A stretch of 64,000 nucleotides of DNA from Simmondsia chinensis (lineage: Eukaryota; Streptophyta; Magnoliopsida; Caryophyllales; Simmondsiaceae), in contig JAGTTD010000003.1 in NCBI GenBank assembly GCA_018398585.1, positions 4,348,637 through 4,412,636 of the forward strand. The letters are read 5' to 3'. Shown here piece after piece: positions 1-9,905 of the stretch. The translations under genes and the position numbers were made by a program. The notes beneath the pieces were generated by a model. The model did no database searches and was not told the origin of the DNA. It worked only from the letters and a program-made list of their open reading frames with translations. Within the stretch, counting starts at the first letter, position 1. Each line of letters starts with the position of its first letter.

Positions 1-43
1 GGCTGGTAGCAATTTACAAGTGAGCAATTCCTTGAACTTCTGG

Positions 44-99
44 TCCAATGATGCATCATCATCAATCATCATCCAATGATGCATCATCATCAATCATCA
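44..99. repeat. 28-bp tandem duplication (2 copies)
   Basis: A unit beginning TCCAATGATGCATCATCATC occurs twice head to tail (44-71 and 72-99) with no mismatch that I can see. The unit is itself rich in ATC/CATCAT triplets, so slippage is a likely origin. An ORF that reads through it (Met-His-His-His start) has no other support. Confidence 0.8.
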
Positions 100-104
100 T
101 CAAT

Positions 105-222
105 AATCCCAGTGCCTCAAGGGCTCTCCTGCAAAAGCGGGGTCTGGGGAGGGTAGATGTGCGCAGCCTTACCCCTTCAGGGTGTCAACCTGAAGAGAGG
201 CTGTTTTCGAGGACCCCCAACC
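105..222 (-). mobile_element. Au-like SINE (tRNA-derived), reverse orientation
   Basis: Read on the minus strand, the segment carries the body typical of the plant Au SINE family: a CCTCTCT block, then GGGGTAAGGCTGCGCAC, then TCTACCCTCCCCAGACCCC, ending close to ACTGGG. These blocks are in the order expected for Au. Au is a non-autonomous, pol III-transcribed retroposon that relies on LINE enzymes. The 5' tRNA-like portion and target duplications were not delimited, so the ends are approximate. The family call rests on remembered consensus blocks. Confidence 0.6.
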
Positions 223-380
223 TGATGGATCTGTCTTCATCGCATCATGTAGACCAATGAGCAATGAGGTGTGAGCAATAGGGAAAGAAAGCAAAAGAGT
301 AAGCCATAGCATGAAAACACCCTAGAGGAGACTATAAGACAATGGGACAAAACCTTCCCTTCAAAGCAGCTAGTATAAGC

Positions 381-475
381 AGATAGGCCAAATAAACAAA
401 TAAGCAAATAAGCAAATAAGTAGATAAGCGGATAGGCCAATAGTAGATAGATAGGCGTATAGGTAGATAGGTATA
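381..475. repeat. short minisatellite-like tract (ATAAGC / GATAGG units)
   Basis: Runs of AAATAAGC followed by AGATAGGC-type units make a degenerate 8 to 12-bp tandem array. The overlapping minus-strand ORF of 67 codons is a product of this low complexity and is not called as a gene. Confidence 0.5.
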
Positions 476-539
476 GCCTAAGAAGCCTATACGCCTATGA
501 ACACATAAATAGCAGAAATAAGCAGCTGTGTGAGGCCAC

Positions 540-1090
540 TATCACTTCAGGGAATGGTTCGAATCTAGTTGGTCATTTCTTCTGATTTTTCATCAACAAT
601 TCATTGCTTTATTCAGCAACGAGAAGACATAATATTGACTCTGAGTATTCTTTAAATTCTCATTCTCAATATTACTACTACAGGAGCAATTTCGAGACAC
701 GAAAAGTAGAGAATGTTTTCTCTAACATATCCTCCTTAGTAATATTTTCAGTTGGGAGGTAATACCAAATATCGCAGAGTTATAATCGCTTACAATTTTA
801 AAGTCCTACAATTGCAAGTAAATCCATTCATAGCGAGCTTTAGAGGGGATCATCGACATTCGATGATCAAACCTCTCTTTTAAATTAAGCCAAATGAAAT
901 ACGGGTCCTTTACAGTAATATACTCAGCTTTCAATCCTTCAAGAATATGATGTCTGAGAAATATCATTGCTTTAACACGATCCTGCGGGGATGCGCTAGT
1001 ACCCCTTTTTTAATGGTCTGAGATTCACAACATTAAGGTAGATCTCAACATGAAGGGTTCAAAGCAAATAGTTTTTGCCAGATATATCAG
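540..1090 (-). pseudogene. Ty1/copia gag fragment (Copia-5)
   Basis: The minus-strand translation, with stops and small frameshifts, follows the standard copia gag domain. It contains KAMIFLRHHILEGLK, a conserved KDPYFIWLNLKERFDH block, a KARYEW helix and, farther left, ENITKEDMLEKTFSTF and the family's MKN ending. In intact elements this protein forms the virus-like particle that packages the RNA. Here it lies just downstream, in sense, of a primer-binding site and LTR (1181-1689), as expected for the 5' end of a copia on the minus strand. Protease, integrase and RT are absent; the copy stops around 540, where unrelated sequence begins. It cannot make a functional Gag. Confidence 0.8.
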
Positions 1091-1180
1091 GAGCAGTAAA
1101 CTCAAGATTAATAAGATTAAAAATCACAAAGATTAGGGAAGAAAAATTTATCTTGAGTATAGAACAATTATCAGTTGGCT

Positions 1181-1200
1181 AGAGACTCGTGCTGATAACG
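1181..1200 (-). other. primer-binding-site-like sequence next to Copia-5 LTR
   Basis: The minus strand reads CGTTATCAGCACGAGTCTCT directly after the LTR end ATAACA. This TTATCAGCACGAG context recurs next to the 5' LTRs of many plant copia elements as the tRNA primer site. It fixes the LTR edge at 1201. Confidence 0.5.
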
Positions 1201-1449
1201 TGTTATAAAACTATAGAGATATTATACTCTATAGAAAGATAATAAAAAGACAAACCCAAATAAGCTTGAAGAAAAATAGCAAGTATTTTATATCAGAACG
1301 AGATTATTTTATTAAAATTTTCCCTTCCTCTTTCTCATCACTTTTTCTCTCTTTTCTTTCTCTTTTCCTTTTCTCTTTTTCCTTTTGTTTGTTGTTGTTG
1401 TTGTTGTTGTTGTTGTATGCTACTGTGTGCATGTATACATACACGGGGG

Positions 1450-1493
<44 letters not shown>

Positions 1494-1689
1494 GGTGCTG
1501 TGACACTTGCCACAATTTATACAAATACCCATTTGAATACATGTATATGTATATATATGTAAATAACTATTCTATATAATTTCTAATTCTATATGATATT
1601 TAATAATATCCAAACTGGACTCTAAAAATTGTACCCAAAAAATGTCCAATACTTACAACAATATGTGCATAATTGGACCAATTGTTACA
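1201..1689 (-). repeat. Copia-5 5' LTR (minus strand)
   Basis: The segment runs from TGTTATAAAAC at 1201 to AATTGTTACA at 1689, so on the minus strand it starts TGTAACA and ends TATAACA, with TG/CA termini. The primer-binding site and gag lie on the expected side. It contains a TTG microsatellite and a long G run. No second LTR of this element is present, so the outer boundary is an inference from the termini. Confidence 0.55.
1385..1492. repeat. TTG microsatellite and 42-G homopolymer
   Basis: A (TTG)n tract at about 1388-1416 is followed, after about 28 bases, by GGGGGC and then 42 uninterrupted G residues (1451-1492). ORFs across the tract encode poly-Gly or poly-Pro and are artefacts. 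The run could form G-quadruplexes and is also a classic place for assembly length error. Confidence 0.9.
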
Positions 1690-1712
1690 GTAGAAGATCA
1701 AGTAGTGCATAC

Positions 1713-2384
1713 TGTTGGTCCTAAAGGCCATTTATATTAAAATTTTGATGATAAAAATCATTTAGTGAGTCATTATGTTTAAATTTTTGTAATCTTGTTT
1801 GAAATTTACTCATAAGAAAGCAAAGAAAAATCAAGATCAATCATGTTGATATCAAGTTTTTCAAGATGATGGATAAAAAGACTCCAAACAAGTATTTTTG
1901 ATTTGATTTTTTTTGCTAATCTTTTACCAAACATTTCAAACCTCCCTTAGCCCCTCATTTTCGTATAAAAAGGGCTTGAATACTTTGGTTCAAATCATCC
2001 AATTCTCTATAAGAATTCTTTAATTAAAAAGCTCTTATTCTCTTGTGCTTTAATATTTAATTTCGAGTTTCTTTTTAATTTTTTTGAGCATTACTAGTTC
2101 TCTTTATTGTTGATCATTGCACTTAATTGGCATATCTTTAGCTTTGGCCAAGCTTGATTTATTTTCAATTCACCCTTGAAAAAGTAAAGAATTTCATTGC
2201 TTAAATTCTTTCATTACTTTATTTCATATGTGGATCCTGAGCCTACTGTCACAAAAGGGTCAACTGTAAAAGGTCAGGTCTTAAGCCTACACATAAAATA
2301 ACCAGTTGTAAAGGTTAGATCCTGAGCCTAGTTTTAAAAATGATCATCAAGCTTAGCTAAAGGCTCAAGTGATGAACAGTAGTC
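1713..2384 (+). repeat. Copia-1 5' LTR (internally deleted, 3' truncated)
   Basis: It starts TGTTGGTCCTAAAGGCC and aligns with the other copia LTRs of this family at 12309, 17866-19284 (reversed), 24040-24640 (reversed) and 24641-25650. Compared with the long copy at 17866-19284, about 560 bases are missing after position ~1873, including the GTGTCGACAC palindromes. A TATAAAAAGGGCTTG stretch near 1966 is a candidate LTR TATA box. The right end is lost where Gypsy-1 begins. Confidence 0.75.
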
Positions 2385-2636
2385 ATGACAATGTCATGAT
2401 AAAAACTGTCTTGAGGTGAGCTGGCAGTGCCTGGAACGCAGGCGCTGGAAGTGAGCTGGGACAGCGGCTGGGGCCCAAACTGGGCAGTGTCATGACAATG
2501 TCATGACAAGGACTGGGACGCGAGCTGGGGCGTGATTGGGCAGCGATCTACACAGCGAGCTTCACAACGATTGGGACACGGAACTTGACAGTGTCATGAC
2601 ACGATCTGGGTGCCGGGACATGTCATGCTCATGACA
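2385..2636 (-). repeat. Gypsy-1 3' LTR (truncated)
   Basis: The segment matches 7436-7681 closely, including the blocks CTGTCTTGAGGTGAGCTGG, GTGTCATGACAATGTCATGAC and the terminal GACATGTCATGCTCATGACA. Only the U3 part remains; the R/U5 part (7122-7430 in the other LTR) is lost. The first few dozen bases at the left edge (TGACAATGTCATG) do not match the 5' copy and may be junction sequence. Confidence 0.85.
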
Positions 2637-2638
2637 TT

Positions 2639-2652
2639 GCCCCCCCTTCAGA
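2639..2652 (-). other. Gypsy-1 polypurine tract
   Basis: The minus strand reads CTGAAGGGGGGGC directly before the LTR start TGTCATGAGC. It is the expected second-strand primer. A CTTGAGGACAAGGATT motif lies just upstream, and equivalents precede the PPT in Gn-1, Nar-a, Nar-d and Gypsy-2. Confidence 0.7.
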
Positions 2653-2664
2653 CAATCCTTGTCC

Positions 2665-2922
2665 TCAAGGATTGAAGTGAGGGAATTGGCCTTTGATGAA
2701 GGCCCAATCCTCCCAAGTTGCGGGGTCATTTGGTATGCCTTCCCACTGAATTAACACTTGCTCGGTCTTCTGTCCTTTTCTTATTATTGTGCGTTGCTTC
2801 AACACAGCTTGCGGCTTGACTTCAGGGTTGCCTTCCTGGCTTAGGTTTGGTAGCTTTGAGCTATAGGATGCGTTTTCCCCCAACTTCCTCTCAAGCCTTG
2901 AGACGTGAAAGACTGGGTGCAC
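2665..2922 (-). pseudogene. Gypsy-1 chromodomain (C terminus of polyprotein)
   Basis: The minus-strand ORF starts with the conserved integrase C-terminal motif MHPVFHVSRLERKLG. It ends with a chromodomain-like segment, VLIQWEGIPNDPATWEDWAF, followed by an FPHFNP tail. In chromoviruses this module is fused to integrase and steers integration toward particular histone marks. The Trp residues of the QWEG and ATWED motifs are kept, so the fold may be intact, but an in-frame stop separates it from the upstream integrase segment (KGS-stop-VHPVFHVS). Confidence 0.85.
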
Positions 2923-4301
2923 CTACGATCCTTTAGGTAATTCTAACTTGTAGTCTACTTCCTCAATCTTTGCTAGGACCTTGTAGGGCCCGTAGTAGCG
3001 TGCAGCTAGTTTGAGGTTCCTTCTCATAGCCACTGAATTTTCGCGGTATGGCTGGAGTTTCAAGTAAACAAGGTCTCCCACCTCAAATTTTCTCTCAGTC
3101 TTGCATGTATCAGCTTGTTGTTTGTGACGGTGTTGGGCTTCCCTGAGATTATCTTTCAGGAGGCTGATCATGACTTGGCATCCATTTGCCCAATCCTCTA
3201 TGGCTGCGGATCGGGTGTCACAAGGAATGTCAATAGCCAAGGTACACAGCTTGTACCCATAAAGGGCGCGGAAAGGCATAGTCTTGAGGGCTGTGTGGTA
3301 GCTAGTATTATACCAGTATTCTGCCAATGGTAGCCACTGTGCCCAAAGATTGGGCTTATGTAATGCCATTCCTCTCAAGTAGGTCTCAAGACTCTGGTTC
3401 ACCCTTTCGGTCTGTCCATCCGACTGTGGGTGGTAGGCACTGCTCATACTTAGCTCCACCCTAGTGAGTCGTAGCAGTTCGTTCCAGATTAGGCTCTTAA
3501 AGATCCATCACGGTTCGAGACTATGTCTTTGGGCAGCCTATGTAATCGGTAAATTGTGTCCAAGTAAACTTGTGCTACCTTTGTTGCGGTATAAAGGTGT
3601 GTCAGTGCCATGAAGTGTGAATACTTGGTGAGCCTATCCATCCCCACTAAGATGGCACCTTTGCCCAAGGATCTCAGTAGTCTTTTGATGAAGTCCATGC
3701 TAATGCTCTCCCAAGCCTGGCTTGGAATGGCTAATGGTTGCAACAGCCTAGGGTAAGGTACATTTTCATTCTTGATGCGTTGGCACGTACCACAGTTACC
3801 CACCCACTCTTGCACGGTGTTCTTCATCTGTGGCTAATAAAACAGGCGTTTGACACGCATCAAGGTGCCTAAGATGCCTGAGTGTGCTCTTATTTGAGAG
3901 TCATGAAGTGCTTGCATTATCATGCCCTTAAGCTCCGTTGCGTTTCCAATATAAATTCTCCCTTTGTAGCGCAGCACCCTATTTTGGTAAGTATAAGGAC
4001 GGTTGCTCTCCAGGTCAATAACTAGTTGTGCAATTAACCTTGAAGCTTGAGTATCATTCTCATAAGTGTCCCCTACCTCATGCATCCATAATGGAGTCAC
4101 TGAGGTCATTAGCGCACAGGTTGCGCCTTCTTTGTCTTCTGCACACCTTGACAAGGGATCCGCGGCCTTGTTTTTTGCACCCTTTCGGTACAAAATGCTA
4201 TAGGTTAGGCCTATGAGCTTAGAGAGGCCCTTTTGCTGCAGCTGGGTTGTCACACGCTGTTCTAATTGGTGGCGCAGGCTTAAATGATCCATCTTGATCA
4301 C
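2923..4301 (-). pseudogene. Gypsy-1 integrase
   Basis: Reading down from 4301, an RNase H tail (KAADPLSR) is followed by the zinc-binding HHCC region (HDSQIRAHSG, then CGTCQ). Next come the catalytic core pieces MDFIKRL, VSNRDGSL and YHPQSDGQTERVN, then the C-terminal [13 protein letters not shown] region. The enzyme inserts element cDNA into the host genome. The second catalytic Asp (normally SDRD) reads Asn here. A stop at 3834-3836 replaces the Trp of FYWPQM, and a frameshift near 3460-3489 splits the core. Confidence 0.9.
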
Positions 4302-4733
4302 AAAATAGTTATCTCATAAGTAATGTCTCCGTTTCTCTATGGCCATCAGCACTGCCATCAATTCTTTTTCATAAACAGAAAGACCCAAGTGGCATGGGCT
4401 CAAGGGCTTACTCAAATATGCTATCGGTCTTCCCTCTTGTGTCAGAACCTCACCTATGCCCACCTCACAGGCATCCATTTCAAGTACAAATGGTTTGCTA
4501 AAGTCCCGTAAGGCCAACACAGGAACGGTCATCATGGCTTGATTGAGTGTCTCGAATGCACATTGCGCTTCCTCATTTCACTTGAATTCTCCCTTCTTAA
4601 GGAGATTAGTCAGAGGCTTGCTAATGGTCCCATAGCCCTTCACAAATTTTCAATAATAACCCGTGAGCCCAAGGAATCCCCTAAGGCCTTTCACGTTCTT
4701 GGGCCTAGGACAGTCTCTCATGGCCTCAATTTT
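4302..4733 (-). pseudogene. Gypsy-1 RNase H and RT connection
   Basis: Minus-strand translation gives the RT tail YY-stop-KFVKGYGTISKPLT and FK-stop-NEEAQCAFET. RNase H follows: FVLEMDACEVGIGEVL, YEKELMAV, and IKMDHLSLRHQLEQ past a stop after HYL. Acidic residues at the D and E positions of the active site are retained. Stops at 4650-4652 (Arg in the usual YYRKF) and 4578-4580 (Trp in FKWNEEA) are each one transition from the consensus codon. The domain would degrade the RNA strand during reverse transcription. Confidence 0.9.
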
Positions 4734-5400
4734 TCAGGTATCGGTTTCTACTCCTTCCCCGGATATGACGTGCCCTAGGTACTCCACACAGTCTCGGCCA
4801 AACGCACACTTGCTGCGCTTGGCATACAGGCTGTGTGCCCGCAAGGTCCCTTGGACTTTGTCAAGGTGCCCCAAGTGTTCGGTGAGGCTCGGGCTATAGA
4901 CCAGTATGTCATCAAAGAAAACCAACACGAACTTGTGTAAGAATTCAGCGAATACCTCATTCATCAGGGCTTGGAATGATGCAGGCGCATTGGTCAAACC
5001 GAAAGGCATGACCCAGAACTCGTAGTGTATGTGGTGTGTTCGGAAAGCCGTCTTGTGTATGTCTTCCTCTCTCGCCCGGATCTGGTGATACCTGGCCCTC
5101 AAATCTATCTTTGAGAATATGCTGGCCCCTCGTATCTCGTCCAAGAGATCATTTATCACGGGCATTGGAAACTTGTCTTTTATAGTGATGCCATTCAATT
5201 GCCTATAATCCACACAGAATCGGTAGGTACCATCCTTTTTCCTCACAAGCAGCACGGGTGATGCAAAGGGGCTCCTGCTGGGCCGTATGATGGATAAGGT
5301 AAGCATCTCATGCACCTGCTTCTCTATTTCGTTTTTCTGTGCGTGTGGGAATCAGTAGGGCCTTATGTTCACGGGCCTAGCCCCTGTCATGGTGGGTATG
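4734..5400 (-). pseudogene. Gypsy-1 reverse transcriptase
   Basis: The 193-codon open segment carries the ordered gypsy RT motifs: [62 protein letters not shown], the catalytic box [10 protein letters not shown], and EYLGHVIS. The FFDD form of the YXDD motif is normal for plant gypsy elements. Upstream, the frame is cut by a TGA at 5352-5354 where RPYRYPH is expected. The enzyme copies element RNA into cDNA; this copy would be truncated. Confidence 0.92.
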
Positions 5401-6035
5401 CCATGGTCATGTGCGCGCTGCGGGGGAAGCGCACTTGGGTTGTCAAAGACATCCTCATACTTGCGCAATAGTTGTGCAATGCCTGGATGGAGGTGCACTT
5501 CGATTTCCTCCACTGCGGTAGCCATGAACAAATGTCCCATGACGCGTCCTACCTTCTTCTTCAAGAATTTCTTGAGCCCTTTTTCTGAAATTGATTGTAG
5601 GGAGGCTTGTTCAGTAATGCCTTGAAGGTCCACAGCTTTCCTGTCCCTGACACAAGTGAACTTCAGATTTGTAAAGTTAATGGTCACTGGTCCGTGGCGT
5701 TGCAACCAATTCACTCCGAGGACCATGTCACTGCCATGCAGCTCTAATACTCTCAGGTCATCCATGAATGTTATCCCTTGTACCTTCCATTTCAGCCTTG
5801 AGCACTTTTGGTAGCTAACAAGGCCTTCCCCGTTGGCCACAGTAACGGTCATGATAGCCATAGGTACTATCTCCAGCCTGAGTTCCTTAACCACCTACGC
5901 ATCCAGGAAGTTATTGGTGCTCCCGCTGTCCACTAAGATTGTAACGGCCCTCTTTTTGATGGACCCCTTCAAGCGCAAGGTATTTTGAGTTATGTGCCCG
6001 GATAGCGCATTCAAGGAGTTTTCCATGACCCCATC
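5401..6035 (-). pseudogene. Gypsy-1 aspartic protease
   Basis: The sense strand encodes the active-site motif ILVDSGSTNNFLDA, then a TAG at 5895-5897 where Gln or Glu is usual, then VVKELRLE. The flap/core segment VTVANGEGLVSYQKC, the LHGSDMVLGVNWLQRHGPV block typical of plant gypsy proteases, and a linker toward RT follow. The protease would process the Gag-Pol polyprotein. Confidence 0.88.
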
Positions 6036-6044
6036 TCCTTCTTC

Positions 6045-7053
6045 TTATGGAGCCTCTTCCTCAATGTCCTCTAGCTCCTCCTTTGCTTCCTTTTCTGTCC
6101 TTGCTCCTGAGCTCTGCACCGATCCCCAGTAGGGACCTTGCTTGTACCCGGTGGCGCTCCGGATCTCAGCAATTGCAATCTCTTGTAACCTAGCTTGTTC
6201 AAAAGCTGAGCTCAAATCTGGCGGATGGTTAGCCTTGACTACTGCCTTGATGGAGGGCTTCAACCCGCTAATGAAACTTGAAACCAAGTTGCCCTCACTC
6301 AAGGACGGATGATAGACTAGCATTTAACCCTTAAGCTTTGTGAAGCGGTTTTGGTATTCCTCCACGATCCCTGTTTGCACTGCCTTGCTAAACTCTTCCA
6401 CCACGTCCTGGAGGGATTTATCACCAAATGACTTGCACAGCTTGTCAATAAAAAACTGCCAAGTCAAACGTGGATGTTGTAGCTCCAATGTGTGGAACCA
6501 TACGTCTCGTTGGTCATGCACATGACTTGCGGCTATTTCTACCCACTCCTGATTGGGCACTTGATAGCACCGAAAAAACTTCAGGAATATTTTCACCCAT
6601 GCCTGTGGGTTGGTTCCCTCAAACTTCGGAAAATCAAGCTTTGGGTTGTAGTTAAGGGCCCAAGCTCGTGTTGCCATTATGATGGCTATGGTCAACTTCC
6701 TCCATGGCATGGGTTTGTAACCTTGTTTCTCCTCTTTGCTCTGGTGTGCGTGGGGGTGGTGGCAGCACTCCATCTCCACCCAACCTCATGTATTCTCCGG
6801 CCCCTTCAACTCCTCTATGGTTCCCTTCATGGACAGCCGCTTGAACCTCCTCAGGTCTTTTCTCTTGACTCCGTAGCAGGCGGTTGACGGACTCCGCCAA
6901 TTACTCCAAGGTGGACTGCATTGCCTGCTGACGATTGGCCAGCGAGTCATTGGCCTTGCCCTCGTCATGGGCAGAAGCATCCAGCCTTTCCAACTACCTT
7001 TCAATGGCGGTGACACGTTCTTGTGATTCGTTTGTCTCCTCTGATGAAGACAT
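6045..7053 (-). pseudogene. Gypsy-1 gag
   Basis: The start Met at 7053 opens MSSSEETNESQERVTAIER, an N-terminal coiled-coil-like region broken by stops at 6994-6996 (TAG, one transition from Trp) and about 6901 (TAA, one transition from Gln). The retrotransposon gag domain follows in another frame, with LDFPKFEGTNPQAWVKIFLKFF, QEWVEIAASHVHDQRDVWF and a VVEEFSKAVQTGIVEEYQNRF block. It continues as LVSSFISGLKPSIKAVVK and DLSSAFEQARLQE. Gag would form the particle. At least two frameshifts are present. Confidence 0.88.
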
Positions 7054-7106
7054 GGTGCCAGCTACTTTTGCGTTGCGTACAATGGCCAGCTTAGTGATCG
7101 TAAGAT

Positions 7107-7120
7107 GGCTTTGATATCAA
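7107..7120 (-). other. Gypsy-1 primer-binding site (tRNA-iMet type)
   Basis: The minus strand reads TTGATATCAAAGCC immediately after the LTR end TGTGACAA. Intact plant elements carry TGGTATCAGAGCC here, complementary to initiator tRNA-Met. Two mismatches reflect decay. Confidence 0.75.
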
Positions 7121-7121
7121 T

Positions 7122-7681
7122 TGTCACAAACCTAAGGTTGATGACACGGATTAGGGTTTTGGGATGAGGAAGAGAAGATGAAATTTAGATGAGAAAGAGA
7201 TAAGAGATGAGAGAGAGAGAAAAGTTAGATAATATTTCATTGGATGAGCAAAACCCTAATTACAACCTTCTATTTATAGCTACATGAGACAAAGAAAAAT
7301 ATCTAAATATCAGGAAAATATCTAATAGTTACTAAAAATAAAGGATAAGATCTAAATAGTACTATTTATAATGAGTTGGCAGCTTCTAGAAGAATCTGGA
7401 ATGTTCTGGAATGCTGGACAGCTTGCAATTATACTGTCTTGAGGTGAGCTGGTAGTGCCAGGAGCGCGAGCGCGGGCGCCGGAAGTGAGTTGGGACAGTT
7501 GCTGGGGTGTAAACTAGGCAGTGTCATGACAATGTCATGACATGGACTGGGACGCGAACTAGGGCGCGACTGGGCAGCGATCTGGACAGCGAGCTTGACA
7601 ACGGTTGGGACACAGAACTTGACAGGGTCATGACAATGTCATCACACGATCCGGGCGCTGGGACATGTCATGCTCATGACA
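7122..7681 (-). repeat. Gypsy-1 5' LTR (560 bp)
   Basis: On the minus strand it starts TGTCATGAGC and ends TGTGACA. A CTATAAATAG TATA-like stretch lies at about 7270-7279, followed toward the interior by pyrimidine-rich sequence (seen as GAGAGA on plus), matching an R/U5 layout. It matches the truncated copy at 2385-2636 across U3. An ORF at 7537-7767 merely spans the LTR edge and Copia-1 gag. Confidence 0.85.
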
Positions 7682-8345
7682 AAGATGAGGTAACTGCTTT
7701 ATCCTACGATGAACTTATTGTTGGTTTTTATGACTTGTATGAGAAATATAAAAAATTAAAAAAATGACACAATACTTTCATAAAGGGTGTTGAAAAAACG
7801 GGTTTAGAAAAGGAGTCAAAACAACATTTATTGCTTGAACTTGAAAATGAATCACTAAAGAAAAAGAACGAGTCTTTGAATGATGAAATTGTAATGAAAA
7901 AAAATCCTTGGAGGAAAAGATTCACTCATATGAAAATGAACAAGGAAAATCCAAAGAAGATGAATCACACTTGTAGGAGAATGAGTCTTTGAAAGAAAGA
8001 GTCAAAAAACATTCGAAATCTCAAATAAAATTTTCAAAGGGCATGAAATACTTGACAAAATTCTCTCCTTAAAAAACCAGGAATTGGTTATAATGGAAAT
8101 GTCCAAAAAGAAAATTTTGAATGTTCTATTTGTCAAAGCCTCTTCACCTCTAACAATCTCTATAAGATTTCACTATTGTAGTGACCATGGGCATATAGTG
8201 TATCAATGTCCTTTTAAAAGGTGTTTGAGAAAGACAAAAATGGTTTGGGTCCCAAAAAAATCTCGAGCACCAAGTGTCAAGGCTAACAACAAAGGATTCG
8301 AGAAAATTTTAGTACCTAAAAGCGTTTGAATTGTGATAGTTATGT
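7682..8345 (+). pseudogene. Copia-1 gag (C-terminal part)
   Basis: It resumes directly at the Gypsy-1 edge with ALSYDELIVGFYDLYEKYKKL, the region before the zinc knuckle in SIRE-type gag. A Lys/Glu-rich coiled-coil stretch with frameshifts follows. A degenerate CCHC knuckle at about 8166-8222 reads HYCSDHGHIVYQCPF, with the first Cys replaced by Phe. MVWVPKKSR closes the domain. The N-terminal gag half is missing because of the deletion at the Gypsy-1 insertion. Confidence 0.8.
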
Positions 8346-8735
8346 ATGAAAATCAGAAGCAAAAACTAAAAGTTCTACTTGGATAGTGGTTGCTCAAGAC
8401 ACATGACCAGAGATAAATCCAAGTTGACTTCAATGATGCCAAGAAAAGGAAATTTTACTTTCGGCGACAACAGGAAAGGAAAAATCATCGGTATTGGTAA
8501 TGTTGCTTCTAACTCTTCTCATTGCATTGAAGGTGCCTTACTTCTTGAAGGTCTTAAGCATAATCTCCTAAGCATTAGTCAATTATGTGATGAAGGCTAC
8601 TGTGTGAATTTTTAGTCATCTAGATCCATAGTTAAACATGCTAAAACAAATGAAATTTTGCTTGTTGGTTTGCGACATGAAAATGTCTATATGATTGATC
8701 TTGATTGTGTAGATTCATTCAAATGATTTTGCGTC
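8346..8735 (+). pseudogene. Copia-1 protease and GAG-pre-integrase
   Basis: The frame holds YLDSGCSRHMTRDK, the copia aspartic protease active site in its SIRE-like form. FTFGDNRKGKIIGIGNV and LKHNLLSISQLCDEGYCVNF follow, all highly typical. A stop then interrupts before the SIVKHAKTNEILLVGLR block. The catalytic Asp-Ser-Gly is intact. Confidence 0.88.
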
Positions 8736-9905
8736 TTATATGAAAATGATCCTTGGATTTGGCATATATGATTTGGACATGTTAGTATGGACTAAACTTT
8801 CAAAAAACTATCTTGTTAGAGGATTACTAAAGCTAAAATTTGAAAAAGACCATATTTGTAATGCATGTTAATATGACAAACAAATTAGATCTTCATTCAT
8901 ACCCAAGAATATAGTTTCAACATCAAGGCATCTTGAACTCTTACATATAGATTTGTTTGATCCTACTCGTCATTTAAGCCTTGGTGAAACGTGACATGGA
9001 CTTGTAATTATTGATGATTACTCTCGTTTTACTTGGTGCCTATTTTTTCTCACAAAAGTGAAGCATTTGATAAATTTGAAAAATTTTGCAAAAAGATGGA
9101 AAATGAAAACAATTTGAAAATCATTTTGGTTAGAAGTGATCATGGAATCAACCATAATTTTTGGGCACCTAGAACTTCTCAACAAATGAAGTGATTGAAA
9201 AGAAAAATAGAACGCTTGAAGAGATGGCAATAATCATGCTTTATGAAATTAATATGCCAAAATGTTTTTGGGACGAAGCCATTAACACCGCTTGCTTCAT
9301 CTTAAATCGAGCTTCAATAAGGCCTATTCTGAAGAAACACCCTACGAACTTTACAAAGATAGAAAACCAAATATTGCATATTTCAAACCTTTTGGGTGGA
9401 AATGCTTCATTTACAACAACGGCAAAAGAAACTGGGTAAATTTGATCCATGAGTGGATGAAGGTAGTTTTATTGGATATTCCCTAAATAGTAAAGCATAT
9501 AGAGTATGTAATAAAAAGATAGAGATTGTAGAAGAGTCTATACATGTTGTTTTTAATGAAACTAATGTCTTGTCCTCTAAAATTCCTAGTGATGATGACG
9601 ATATAGTAATCATACCTATAAACATCACACCCTCATTTGAGGAGCAAGAAAAGGATAAACTCAAAGCTTCTTGGATGAACCGAAAGAAATGACTAAAATG
9701 TAGAATCCAAAGAGGAAAACTTGCCATGGGATTGGAAATTGTTGAAGAATCACCTAACAAGTCAAATAATCGGTGATCTCTCCCAAGGTGTAAGAACATG
9801 GCATGCATTGACCGAATATTGTCATCTAACAGCATTCATCTCTCTTGAAGAGCCCAAGAACATGAAAAAGCTCTAATAGACCAAGCATTCTTATCTAATT
9901 CATGG
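8736..9905 (+). pseudogene. Copia-1 integrase and start of RT connection
   Basis: Pieces in shifting frames match copia integrase: LELLHIDLFDPTR, GLVIIDDYSRFTWCLFF, the IEKKNRTLEEMA region after the usual QQNGVVER site, MPKCFWDEAINTACFILNRA, and a C-terminal EGSFIGYSLNSKAYRVCNKK block. Next comes VVFNETN and a remnant of the GDPSQGVRTR segment. The copy then stops and the RT/RNase H domains are absent, so the element could not be autonomous. Confidence 0.85.

Larger units (their letters stand above)
2385..7681 (-). mobile_element. Gypsy-1: chromodomain Ty3/gypsy retrotransposon (decayed)
   Basis: On the minus strand the order is 5' LTR (7681-7122), PBS, gag, protease, RT, RNase H, integrase, chromodomain, PPT and truncated 3' LTR (2636-2385). 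This gag-PR-RT-RH-IN-chromodomain order defines plant chromoviruses; the compact size and 560-bp LTR suit the Reina group, though I cannot place the clade firmly. All frames are interrupted, and several stops sit at invariant Trp, Arg or Gln codons. The missing 3' LTR end and the loss of Copia-1 sequence at the insertion site show a deletion after or at insertion, so no target duplication can be read. Confidence 0.9.

Noticed and set aside
237..440. 67-codon minus-strand ORF with hydrophobic start
   Set aside because: Lies across a short ATAAGC/GATAGG repeat and shows no other coding sign.
1266..1579. ORFs on both strands with poly-Gly, poly-Pro, poly-Val or poly-Asn
   Set aside because: They are reading-frame artefacts of the G run and TTG microsatellite.
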